Assembly: GCF_027460265.1 (NCBI RefSeq)
Contig: NZ_JAPZBC010000001.1
Location: 2,817,501 to 2,881,500 of the forward strand
Source: Streptomyces sp. WMMC940
GTDB taxonomy: Bacteria > Actinomycetota > Actinomycetes > Streptomycetales > Streptomycetaceae
DNA length: 64,000 nucleotides
Reading direction: 5' to 3'
Shown: positions 42,053-50,999 of the stretch, in pieces
How positions within the stretch are numbered: position 1 is the first letter of the stretch
How the letters are laid out: each line of letters opens with the position of its first letter
The notes under the pieces: generated by a model
What the model saw: only the letters and a program-made list of their open reading frames with translations
The model's database searches: none
What the model was told of the DNA's origin: nothing
Made by a program: the position numbers and the translations under genes

Positions 42053-42549
42053 GGCCTACGCCTTCCCCCGACCGGCTCCGTTGATCCGAAGACGAGCGTC
42101 CGGGTCCCCCAGAAGCGCAGACAGGTCGCGAGGAGCATGCCCACGCCCAGACCTGACACGGTGTCGGCACGGGCCGAGGTGAAGCCGAGGACGTGGTGGG
42201 ACACGGCGAGGCAGAGCAGTTGGACGAGGGCGCCGGCCGTGTTGACCCCGAAGAAGGCGGCGCAGTCGCGCCAGGCGACCCGGCGGGCCCGCCCCCGCCC
42301 GCCGTAGGTGCCGAGCGCGTTGCCCAGGTAGGCGACGGTGGAGCCGGCGAGGAAGGACAGGGTCTTGGCCGTCAGCGGCTCCCAGCCGAACCGGCCGCGG
42401 AGCGCCAGGAAGAGCACGAGGTCGACGGCGTAGGCGCAGCATCCGACGAGCAGGAACGAGACGAGTTCCCGCCCGTCCGGCCCGCCGGTCCGGGCCCGGG
42501 GGCGGGGGAGCGGGTGGAAGAGGGGCGGCCGGTGCAGCGGCTCTGTCAC
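42040..42549 (-). CDS. GtrA-family membrane protein
   Basis: 169 residues, four helices: ELVSFLLVGCCAYAVDLVLF, TAKTLSFLAGSTVAYLGNAL, AAFFGVNTAGALVQLLCLAV and DTVSGLGVGMLLATCLRFW. GtrA proteins are thought to flip polyprenyl-phospho-sugars; here the sugar would be the polyprenyl-phospho-ribose/arabinose of the adjoining genes. Starts at GTG 42549, overlapping the UbiA gene by 4 bp (GTGA). Confidence 0.88.
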   Translation of the reverse strand: MTEPLHRPPLFHPLPRPRARTGGPDGRELVSFLLVGCCAYAVDLVLFLALRGRFGWEPLTAKTLSFLAGSTVAYLGNALGTYGGRGRARRVAWRDCAAFFGVNTAGALVQLLCLAVSHHVLGFTSARADTVSGLGVGMLLATCLRFWGTRTLVFGSTEPVGGRRRPWTG

Positions 42550-43523
42550 AGGCCCGCGACCGCCATTCCGTAGATCGCCAGCCAGGCCAGTCCGATCACG
42601 GCGAGCGGCCGGTCGCGCAGGACGACGTCCTCGGGGGCGCCCGCGGCCCCCCGGTCGGCGAAGACCGCGTACCGCAGCACGGCCAGGATGAACGCGATCA
42701 TCGAGAGCTGGCGCCACGGCAGCAGCGAGCCGTCGGCGCTCCCGCCGTCCTCCAGCGCCCAGAGGCAGTAGCCGAGGACCGCCACACCGGCCGCGAGCTG
42801 CCACACGAAGCGGAGGTAGCCGGTCGTGTACGAGGTGAGCAGGGCCCGGGTCGCACCGGCGGAGCCCTCCATCTCGACGGCTTCCGAATAGCGCTTGGCG
42901 GCCACCATGAAGAGCGCCCCGAATCCGGTGGTGATCAGGAACCAACGGGACAGCGGAATGGACAGCGCCACCCCGCCGACCATGGCGCGCATCAGGAACC
43001 CCGTGGTGACGATGGCGAGATCGACGACGAGGACGTGCTTGAGCCGGACGCAGTAGGCGATCTGCATCACCACGTACGCCGTCAGCAGCGCGGCCGTCAG
43101 GGTGTTGCACAGGACGGCCGCGGCGGCGGTCGAGGCGACGGCGAGCAGCGCCCCGGCACCGTAGGCGACGGGCACCGGCACGTCCCCGCGGGCCACCGGG
43201 CGCCGGCACTTCGCGGGGTGCGCGCGGTCGGCCTCCGCGTCCAGCGCGTCGTTGATCAGATAGACGGCGGAGGCGGCGGCCGTGAACAGCAGGAAGACGA
43301 GGCCGAGTTGGCCGGCGGTCTGCCGGGACACCAGCTCCCCGGCGGCGGCGGGCGCCGCCCCGACGAGCACGTTCTTGATCCACTGGCGTGGTCTGGCGGT
43401 CCTGACCAGACCGATCGGCAGGCTCAGCGGACGTCGCCGTCCGCGGCCGTTCCCGCCGGACGGCAGCGGCGGCCGTCCGGGCTCCCCCGGCTGTTCCAGC
43501 AGTGCGGTGCTGCGCTCAGACAC
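42546..43523 (-). CDS. UbiA-type decaprenyl-phosphate phosphoribosyltransferase
   Basis: 325 residues; a polytopic membrane transferase. LINDALDAEADRAHPAKCRRP is the NDxxD motif that binds the polyprenyl-phosphate with Mg2+; the PRQWIKNVLVGAAP opening and RYSEAVEMEGSAGATRALL match the DPPR-synthase (Rv3806c) subgroup rather than quinone UbiA. It transfers phosphoribose from PRPP to decaprenyl-phosphate, the first step toward decaprenyl-phospho-arabinose. Start GTG 43523; overlaps PAP2 stop by 8 bp. Confidence 0.87.
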   Translation of the reverse strand: MSERSTALLEQPGEPGRPPLPSGGNGRGRRRPLSLPIGLVRTARPRQWIKNVLVGAAPAAAGELVSRQTAGQLGLVFLLFTAAASAVYLINDALDAEADRAHPAKCRRPVARGDVPVPVAYGAGALLAVASTAAAAVLCNTLTAALLTAYVVMQIAYCVRLKHVLVVDLAIVTTGFLMRAMVGGVALSIPLSRWFLITTGFGALFMVAAKRYSEAVEMEGSAGATRALLTSYTTGYLRFVWQLAAGVAVLGYCLWALEDGGSADGSLLPWRQLSMIAFILAVLRYAVFADRGAAGAPEDVVLRDRPLAVIGLAWLAIYGMAVAGL

Positions 43524-44184
43524 GGCGTCCCCCTGCGGGCCGGCACCCTCCCGCGGCCCGCAGCCAGGCCGTTGCGCCGTGTGCCAGTACCCCTCCGAGC
43601 AGCGCCCCCGCGGCCACATCTGTGGGGTAGTGGACCCCGGCGACCAGGCGGGACACGCACATGGCCGCGGCGAGCGGCGGGACCAGCACGCGGCCGGCCG
43701 GACGCAGCACCCCGAAGGCCACGGCGGCTGCCGCCGCCGAGGTGGCGTGCGAACTGGGGAAGGAGTGCCGCCCCGCGGTGCGCACGAGGGGTTCGCCCGT
43801 TGGCAGCAGGGGCCGGGGGCGCCGCACCACGCGCTTGACGCCCATGCTGGTCAGATGGGCGGCGGCGATCAGGGCTGTGCCTCGCAGCCAGCCGTCGCGC
43901 CGCTCGCGGTCGGCCGCCGCACAGACCAGGCCGCCCGCCAGCCAGAGCGCGGCGTGCTCACCGCCGTGCGAGAGCGCGCGGGCCGCTGCCGCGACCCGGG
44001 GCTCGTCGCCGCAGCCGCGCAGCACGGCCAGCAGCCGCCGCTCGGCGGCGGTCCAGCCCACCGGCCCCTGCCCGCGGCCGGGCCGCCGGGCCTGTGGATC
44101 GTCCGTGTTCCGCGGGTCGATCGGATCGCGCGGGCCATGCGGGCCCCTCTGTTCCGGCCGGGGTGTGCCTTCGGCGTCTCGCAT
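43516..44184 (-). CDS. PAP2-family lipid phosphatase
   Basis: 222 residues. The acid-phosphatase signature is complete: KRVVRRPRP (KxxxxxxRP), PSSHATSAAA (PSGH) and SRLVAGVHYPTDV (SRxxxxxHxxxD). In Mycobacterium the partner (Rv3807c) removes the 5-phosphate of DPPR after the UbiA step. ATG 44184 has GGGG upstream. It lies just upstream of UbiA and divergent from the DprE1-like gene. Confidence 0.87.
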   Translation of the reverse strand: MRDAEGTPRPEQRGPHGPRDPIDPRNTDDPQARRPGRGQGPVGWTAAERRLLAVLRGCGDEPRVAAAARALSHGGEHAALWLAGGLVCAAADRERRDGWLRGTALIAAAHLTSMGVKRVVRRPRPLLPTGEPLVRTAGRHSFPSSHATSAAAAAVAFGVLRPAGRVLVPPLAAAMCVSRLVAGVHYPTDVAAGALLGGVLAHGATAWLRAAGGCRPAGGRRV

Positions 44185-44322
44185 CTGCCGCCCCTTTCGA
44201 TGCACCAGGAACGACTCTTCTCAACGTGAGGCCGAATTTTGCGGTCATATTTTGGGACACTCGTTTAATCACCCGTTTCGGCGAGTCAGGGACATTAAGG
44301 AGAAAACCCTTGTAAGGGGCGA

Positions 44323-44328
44323 TACCGT
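44323..44328 (+). promoter_or_regulatory. Leaderless -10 (TACCGT) for the DprE1-like gene
   Basis: TACCGT lies 7 nt before ATG 44336, without a ribosome site between. Confidence 0.55.
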
Positions 44329-44335
44329 CGCGCGC

Positions 44336-45760
44336 ATGTCTGCCGAGTGCGTCCCCGTCGCCCCCGCCGAGCACGCCGCCCCGACCGCGCCCGCGACCCC
44401 CTCCGGCCGGGACGACGATCTGCCGGTGCCGGTGACCGGATGGGGGCGTACCGCAGCCACCGCGGCGCTGCTGGTCAGCCCCCGGACGCACGAGGAGGCC
44501 GTGGCGGCCGTGCACCGATGCGGCAACCGCGGCACCATCGCCCGCGGGCTGGGCCGGGCCTACGGGGACGCGGCGCAGAACGCGGGCGGGAGCGTCCTCG
44601 ACATGACCGGCCTGGACCGTGTCCGTACGATCGACGCCGAGCGCGGGGTCGTCGTCTGCGACGCCGGGGTCAGCCTCCACCGGCTGATGGAGGTGCTGCT
44701 GCCGCTCGGCTGGTTCGTACCGGTCACGCCCGGGACCCGCTACGTCACGGTCGGCGGCGCCATCGGCGCGGACATCCACGGCAAGAACCACCATGTGTCC
44801 GGGTCCTTCTCCCGCCATGTGCTCTCGCTGGAACTGCTGACCGCGGACGGCGAGGTGCGTACGGTGGTCCCCGGCACGGAGCTCTTCGACGCGACGGCCG
44901 GCGGCATGGGCCTGACCGGCGTCGTCCTCTCCGCCACGATCCGGCTGCACCCCGTCGAGACGTCGTTGATGTCGGTGGACACCGAGCGCGCCGGCGACCT
45001 CGACGACCTGATGGCCCGTCTGACCGCCCATGACGACCGCTACCGCTATTCGGTCGCATGGATCGACCTGCTCGCACGCGGGGCGGCGACGGGCCGCGCG
45101 GTCCTCACCCGCGGGGAGCACGCACCGCTGGACGCGCTCCCTGCGCGCGCTCGACGCCGTCCACTGGAGTTCCGCCCCCGGCAGTTCCCCCCGGCGCCCG
45201 CCTTCCTCCCCGAAGGGCTGCTCGGCCGCGCCTCCGTGTCCCTGTTCAACGAGCTCTGGTACCGCCGCGCCCCGCACGCACGCCGTGGGCAACTGCAGAG
45301 CATCCCCGCCTTCTTCCATCCGCTCGACGGCGTTCCGCACTGGAACCGCGTCTACGGCCGGAGCGGCTTCGTCCAGTACCAGTTCGTGGTCGGCCACGGG
45401 CAGGAGGAGGCGCTGCGCGAGATCGTGCGACGCGTCTCCCGGCACGGATGCCCGTCGTTCCTCGCCGTGCTGAAGAGGTTCGGCGAGGGCGACCCGGGCT
45501 GGCTGTCGTTCCCGATGCCGGGCTGGACGCTCGCCCTGGACCTACCCGCCGGGCTGCCGGGCCTCGGCCCTTTCCTGGACGGGCTCGACCAGGTGGTTGC
45601 CGACGGCGGCGGACGGGTCTATCTGGCCAAGGACTCCCGGTTGCGGCCGGAGTTGCTGTCAGTGATGTATCCGGGCCTCGACCGCTTCCGGGCGCTGCGC
45701 GCACGGCTCGACCCGCGCGGGGTGTTCGTGTCCGACCTGTCCCGCCGGCTGTCCCTGTGA
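44336..45760 (+). CDS. dprE1: Decaprenylphosphoryl-beta-D-ribose 2-oxidase (DprE1-like)
   Basis: 474-residue FAD-dependent oxidase. The FAD-binding segment VGGAIGADIHGKNHHVSGSF and the substrate region FVQYQFVVGHGQEEAL and FPMPGWTLALDLP match DprE1 of Mycobacterium. The residue aligned with the benzothiazinone-reactive Cys387 is Ala (position 400 here, in TLALDLP), so covalent inhibition is not expected. It oxidises the 2'-OH of polyprenyl-phospho-ribose to the keto intermediate, which DprE2 reduces to arabinose. It is followed after 43 bp by the DprE2-like gene. Confidence 0.88.
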   Translation: MSAECVPVAPAEHAAPTAPATPSGRDDDLPVPVTGWGRTAATAALLVSPRTHEEAVAAVHRCGNRGTIARGLGRAYGDAAQNAGGSVLDMTGLDRVRTIDAERGVVVCDAGVSLHRLMEVLLPLGWFVPVTPGTRYVTVGGAIGADIHGKNHHVSGSFSRHVLSLELLTADGEVRTVVPGTELFDATAGGMGLTGVVLSATIRLHPVETSLMSVDTERAGDLDDLMARLTAHDDRYRYSVAWIDLLARGAATGRAVLTRGEHAPLDALPARARRRPLEFRPRQFPPAPAFLPEGLLGRASVSLFNELWYRRAPHARRGQLQSIPAFFHPLDGVPHWNRVYGRSGFVQYQFVVGHGQEEALREIVRRVSRHGCPSFLAVLKRFGEGDPGWLSFPMPGWTLALDLPAGLPGLGPFLDGLDQVVADGGGRVYLAKDSRLRPELLSVMYPGLDRFRALRARLDPRGVFVSDLSRRLSL

Positions 45761-45803
45761 CCTCGGCCGGCCCAGCACCCATGTGACGCAAGGAGCACGC
45801 ACC

Positions 45804-46559
45804 ATGAAGGACGCCTTCGGAACCCCCCAGACCCTGCTCGTCCTCGGCGGCACGTCGGAGATCGGCCTGGCCACCGCGCGAAGGCTGGTGGCCCGCCGGA
45901 CCCGTACGGTCTGGCTGGCCGGCCGCCCCTCCCCCGCGCTGGACTCCGCCGCCGACGGACTGCGTGAACTCGGCGCCGACGTACGCACCGTGGTCTTCGA
46001 CGCCCTGGACCCCACCGGGCACGAGGAGGCCCTCGGCAAGGTCTTCGCCGAGGGCGACATCGACATGGTGCTGCTCGCGTTCGGCGTGCTGGGCGACCAG
46101 GCGCACGACGAGGCCCGGCCGCTCGACGCGGTCCGCGTCGCCCAGACCAACTACACCGGAGCGGTGTCCTCCGGGCTGATCTGCGCCGGCGCACTGCAGG
46201 CGCAGGGGCACGGCTCGCTCGTCGTGCTGTCGTCGGTGGCGGGCGAGCGGGCCCGGCGGGCCAACTTCATCTACGGCTCCAGCAAGGCGGGGCTCGACAC
46301 CTTCGCCCAGGGGCTCGGCGACGCCCTGCACGGCACGGGCGTGCACGTGATGGTCGTCAGGCCCGGATTCGTCCGGTCGAGGATGACGGCGGGGCTGGTG
46401 GAGGCGCCCCTGGCCACGACGCCCGACCAGGTCGCGCAGGCCATCGAGAAGGGGCTGCGGCGGCGCTCCGAGACCGTGTGGGTCCCGGGGGTACTGCGGG
46501 TGGTGATGTCGGCGCTGCGGCACGTCCCCCGGCCGCTGTTCCGCCGCCTCCCGGTCTGA
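45804..46559 (+). CDS. dprE2: SDR-family reductase, DprE2-like
   Basis: 251 residues, Rossmann fold. LVLGGTSEIGLATARRL is the cofactor-binding motif; active-site YGSSK (YxxxK) near residue 155 with the preceding Ser (VLSSVAG). It reduces the 2'-keto intermediate of DprE1 to polyprenyl-phospho-arabinose. ATG 45804 has AAGGAG 8 nt upstream. Length and content agree with mycobacterial DprE2. Confidence 0.87.
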   Translation: MKDAFGTPQTLLVLGGTSEIGLATARRLVARRTRTVWLAGRPSPALDSAADGLRELGADVRTVVFDALDPTGHEEALGKVFAEGDIDMVLLAFGVLGDQAHDEARPLDAVRVAQTNYTGAVSSGLICAGALQAQGHGSLVVLSSVAGERARRANFIYGSSKAGLDTFAQGLGDALHGTGVHVMVVRPGFVRSRMTAGLVEAPLATTPDQVAQAIEKGLRRRSETVWVPGVLRVVMSALRHVPRPLFRRLPV

Positions 46560-46725
46560 GCGGTCCGCGGTCCCACGGGGAGACCACGGCCCACCGCGAC
46601 CGGGTGCGTCCGCTCCGTCCGAGGTGCCGTGCACCGGGCGCCCCGGTCCGTGCCTTCGTCCGGGCCGCCCGCGGTCATGGGAGCGCGGCGGGCTCCGGGA
46701 GCGGCGGTGCGGCTCGGCAGCGGGA

Positions 46726-47313
46726 TCAGTGGTGCGTCGGGGCCGGTGCGTCGACCGGGGCGCTCTGCGGCGGGACACCCGGCACGGAGCCACCGCCGAA
46801 CGCGTACTCGCGCAGCTTCCGCCACACCCCGTCCGCGCCCTGCTCGTAGAGGGCGAAGGAGGTGCAGGTCCACGCGGCCTCGTAGCCGGCAAGCTCCTCG
46901 TACGCCCGGTCCATCGCCTCCTCGGCGATGCCGTGGGCGACGGTCACATGCGGGTGGTACGGCCACTGCAGCTCGCGCACGAGCGGTCCCGAGTCGTCCC
47001 GCACCCGCTGCTGGAGCCGGGTGCAGGCCGCCGCGCCCTCGACCACCTTGACGAACACCACGGGTGACAGCGGGCGGAACGTGCCCGTGCCGGACAGCCG
47101 CATGGGGAACGCCCGGCCCGCCGCAGCGACCCTCGTCAGATGCGCCTCGACCTCGGGCAGGACCGACTCGTCGGCCTCGGTGGGCGGAAGCAGGGTCACA
47201 TGCGTGGGGATGCCGTGCGCGGCGGGATCCCCGAAGCCGGCGCGCCGCTCCTGGAGCAGGCTGCCGTAGGGCTCCGGGACCGCGATCGAAACGCCGAGCG
47301 TTACGGTCCCCAC
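46726..47313 (-). CDS. 2'-5' RNA ligase / CPDase-like protein
   Basis: 195 residues. Two HxT motifs, GIPTHVTLLPP and YHPHVTVAHG, form the active site of the 2H phosphoesterase superfamily (LigT/ThpR). Start GTG 47313. A short Pro/Gly tail ends in HH. Such enzymes act on RNA 2',3'-cyclic phosphates or nucleotide second messengers. Role here unknown. Confidence 0.88.
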   Translation of the reverse strand: MGTVTLGVSIAVPEPYGSLLQERRAGFGDPAAHGIPTHVTLLPPTEADESVLPEVEAHLTRVAAAGRAFPMRLSGTGTFRPLSPVVFVKVVEGAAACTRLQQRVRDDSGPLVRELQWPYHPHVTVAHGIAEEAMDRAYEELAGYEAAWTCTSFALYEQGADGVWRKLREYAFGGGSVPGVPPQSAPVDAPAPTHH

Positions 47314-47423
47314 GTCGTTCTCCTCATCCGGGTTCTGGGTGGTCTGCGCAGCCGCCAGTGTGACGCCTGCGGCCGTGGTCCCGCCAGGGCCCTTGGCCCC
47401 GGTGCCCGGCGGAACCGGGGTCG

Positions 47424-48572
<1,149 letters not shown>

Positions 48573-48607
48573 TCACGCGCATGCGTTCCGGGAAGCCCGA
48601 GTCGGAT

Positions 48608-48835
48608 GCGGGGCCGGGGGCGCGCGGACACCGGTGGCACCGCGCGCGGCGGTGGCCTGCGGCGCCGGCGCCGGCGTGGAGGGCGCGGTGCCGTCCGCGC
48701 TCTGCGGGGCGTAACGACAGCGCGGGGCCGGGGGCGCGCGGACACCGGTGGCACCGCGCGCGGCGGTGGCCTGCGGCGCCGGCGCCGGCGTGGAGGGCGC
48801 GGTGCCGTCCGCGCTCTGCGGGGCGTAACGACAGC
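48608..48835. repeat. Perfect 114-bp tandem duplication
   Basis: Positions 48608-48721 and 48722-48835 are identical over 114 bp (38 codons, so reading frames are preserved). In one minus-strand frame it encodes an Ala/Pro/Thr repeat with almost all G/C third positions. A recent duplication in a spacer, or the repeat of a low-complexity protein, could explain this. Confidence 0.9.
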
Positions 48836-49049
48836 CGGGACGGTTCCGGGACGGCGCGGCCTGCCGAGCCGCGGCGGCGCCGGCTGCCGCGGATCGGGGG
48901 GCGCAGTGAGACGAGGAACACAGTGCGGTGGGCCGTGCGGCGCGCGAGCCCGCCGGGCGGGAAGCGCGACCGCCGGGCGGCCGGAGCCGCCGGTACCGGA
49001 CGCGGCGGGGCCGGACCGGACCGAGCCGGACGGAGCCGGGAACGGAAAC

Positions 49050-49065
49050 GGCCCGCGGACGGGCC
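49050..49065 (-). terminator. Terminator hairpin, copy 1
   Basis: GGCCCG-4 nt-CGGGCC; on the minus strand it is followed by GTTTCCGTTCC. It lies about 330 bp after the glyA stop, inside the first repeat unit. Confidence 0.5.
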
Positions 49066-49202
49066 GGGAGCCGCCGGAACCGGACGCGGCCGGGCCCGGA
49101 CCGGGTGCACCACCACGCCGCCCGACCGGCCCTGGGACGGCCGCACACGCCCGACCGCGCGAGGACGGCCGCGCCCGGGTGGGGCGGGCCGGGAACGGAA
49201 AC

Positions 49203-49218
49203 GGCCCGCGGACGGGCC
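49203..49218 (-). terminator. Terminator hairpin, copy 2
   Basis: The same 16-bp hairpin with the following pyrimidine tract in the second repeat unit, nearer glyA; it should be the first to act on glyA transcripts. Confidence 0.5.
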
Positions 49219-49390
49219 GGACCACCGGAACCGGACGCGGCCGGGCCCGGACCGGGTGCACCACCACGCCGCCCGACCGGCCCTGGGACGGCCGCACACG
49301 CCCGACCGCGCGAGGACGGCCGCGCCCGGGTGGGGCGGGCCGGAGGGCGTGGCGGACGGGATCGCCGGGGACGCGGGAGCGACCGTCGGG

Positions 49391-50668
49391 TCAGACCGGC
49401 AGGCCGGGCGCCGGGAAGGCCGCCATGAGGTCGCGGACCTCGGCCCGGATCGCGGCCAGGGCGTCCTCGTCGCCCTTGCGGGCGGCGGCCACCCCGCGGT
49501 CGATCCAGTCCGCGACGACCGGCATGTGCTCCGTGGTGAGGCCGCGGGACGTCAGGGAAGGGGTGCCGACGCGGATGCCGGAGGGGTCGAAGGGCTTGCG
49601 CGGGTCGTAGGGGACGGTGTTGTAGTTGACCACGATCCCCGCCCGGTCCAGGGCCTGTGCCGCGACCTTCCCCGGGACGTCCTTGGACGTGAGGTCCATC
49701 AGCACCAGGTGGTTGTCGGTGCCGCCGGAGACCAGCTCGAAGCCGCGCGCGACCAGGGCCTCGGCCAGGGCCTTGGCGTTGGCGACGACGGCGTGGGCGT
49801 AGCCGCGGAAGGAGGGCTGGGCCGCCTCGTGCAGGGCGACGGCGATGGCGGCGGTGGTCTGGTTGTGCGGACCGCCCTGGAGGCCGGGGAAGACGGCCTT
49901 GTCGATGGCCTTGGCGTGCTCCTCGCGGGACATCAGCATGGCGCCCCGCGGGCCGCGCAGCGTCTTGTGCGTGGTCGTGGAGATCACGTCGGCGTGCGGG
50001 ACCGGCGAGGGGTGGGCGCCGCCGGCGATCAGGCCGGCGATGTGCGCGACGTCGGCGACGAGGACGGCGCCCGCCTCGCGGGCGATCTCCCCGAACGCGG
50101 CGAAGTCGATGGTGCGCGGCAGGGCGGTGCCGCCGCAGAAGATGACCTTCGGCCTTTCCCCGAGGGCGAGTTCACGCACCTCGTCGAGGTCGATGCGGCC
50201 GGTGTCCCGCCGGACGCCGTACTGGACGCCCCGGAACCACGTGCCGGTGGCCGAGACGCCCCAGCCGTGGGTGAGGTGGCCGCCCATGGGGAGGGCCATG
50301 CCCATCACGGTGTCGCCGGGCTCGGCGAAGGCGAGGTACACGGCCAGATTGGCCGGGGAGCCGGAGTAGGGCTGGACGTTGGCGTGCTCGACGCCGAAGA
50401 GGGACCTTGCGCGGGCGACGGCGAGCCGCTCGACCCGGTCGATGTTCTGCTGGCCCTCGTAGTAGCGGCGCCCCGGGTAGCCCTCGCTGTACTTGTTCTG
50501 CAGGACGGTGCCGGAGGCCTCCAGCACCGCCTGGGAGACGTAGTTCTCGCTGGGGATGAGCCGCAGGGTGTCGGCCTGCAGACGCTCCTCGGCCCCGACG
50601 AGCGCGGCCAGTTCGGGATCGGCGGCGGTGAGCGCGGGATGGCGGGCGGGCGTGGCGGGCACGGGCAT
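49391..50668 (-). CDS. glyA: Serine hydroxymethyltransferase
   Basis: 425 residues, PLP-dependent; interconverts serine and glycine with tetrahydrofolate. LIPSENYVSQAVLEASG, NKYSEGYPGRRYYEG, and VISTTTHKTLRGPRGA (Lys that binds PLP) are the family hallmarks. GGAGG lies 5 nt before ATG 50668. Supplies one-carbon units. The 331 bp between glyA and the divergent rocD contain no riboswitch I can identify. Confidence 0.96.
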   Translation of the reverse strand: MPVPATPARHPALTAADPELAALVGAEERLQADTLRLIPSENYVSQAVLEASGTVLQNKYSEGYPGRRYYEGQQNIDRVERLAVARARSLFGVEHANVQPYSGSPANLAVYLAFAEPGDTVMGMALPMGGHLTHGWGVSATGTWFRGVQYGVRRDTGRIDLDEVRELALGERPKVIFCGGTALPRTIDFAAFGEIAREAGAVLVADVAHIAGLIAGGAHPSPVPHADVISTTTHKTLRGPRGAMLMSREEHAKAIDKAVFPGLQGGPHNQTTAAIAVALHEAAQPSFRGYAHAVVANAKALAEALVARGFELVSGGTDNHLVLMDLTSKDVPGKVAAQALDRAGIVVNYNTVPYDPRKPFDPSGIRVGTPSLTSRGLTTEHMPVVADWIDRGVAAARKGDEDALAAIRAEVRDLMAAFPAPGLPV

Positions 50669-50999
50669 GGCGTCCTCCGGGCAGATGGCGGGTGCGTCCG
50701 GGGTGCCCAGGCGGGCGGCACCTCGCAGGTTCTGCCGCACACGGCTCCCCCGCGGTTCGTTCCGCGTACGCCAGTCGCCGTGCGTACCGTCCACCCTACT
50801 GGTGGTGGCCCCGGGGCACGGCCACGGGTTCGCGAACGGCGGGGGAACGGGAAGGTCTCCGGCGGACCGCACCCGGAAGCCCGATGTTTCTTCATACGGT
50901 GGGCGAGCGACGATAGAAAAGGGGCACGCAGCCCGGCCCCGGTCCGATCGGGCGCCCCGCGCCGCAGTGGACCCACGCCGCAGTACGAACGGAGACCCC
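50669..50999. other. Divergent promoter region glyA/rocD
   Basis: 331 bp between the two start codons. AT-richer DNA around 50885-50930 could hold the rocD promoter. The sequence was checked for glycine, THF and SAM riboswitch cores without a convincing match. Confidence 0.45.

Larger units (their letters stand above)
49035..49338. repeat. Imperfect tandem duplication, 153 and 151 bp
   Basis: The block at 49035-49187 is repeated at 49188-49338 with a two-base contraction and small changes (GGGAGCCGCC versus GGACCACC). Each copy opens with a short hairpin (49050-49065, 49203-49218) followed, on the minus strand, by GTTTCCGTTCC. Confidence 0.85.

Noticed and set aside
50669..50800. Possible glycine, THF or SAM riboswitch in front of glyA
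   Set aside because: No conserved core or paired aptamer could be identified by eye; a covariance-model search would decide.
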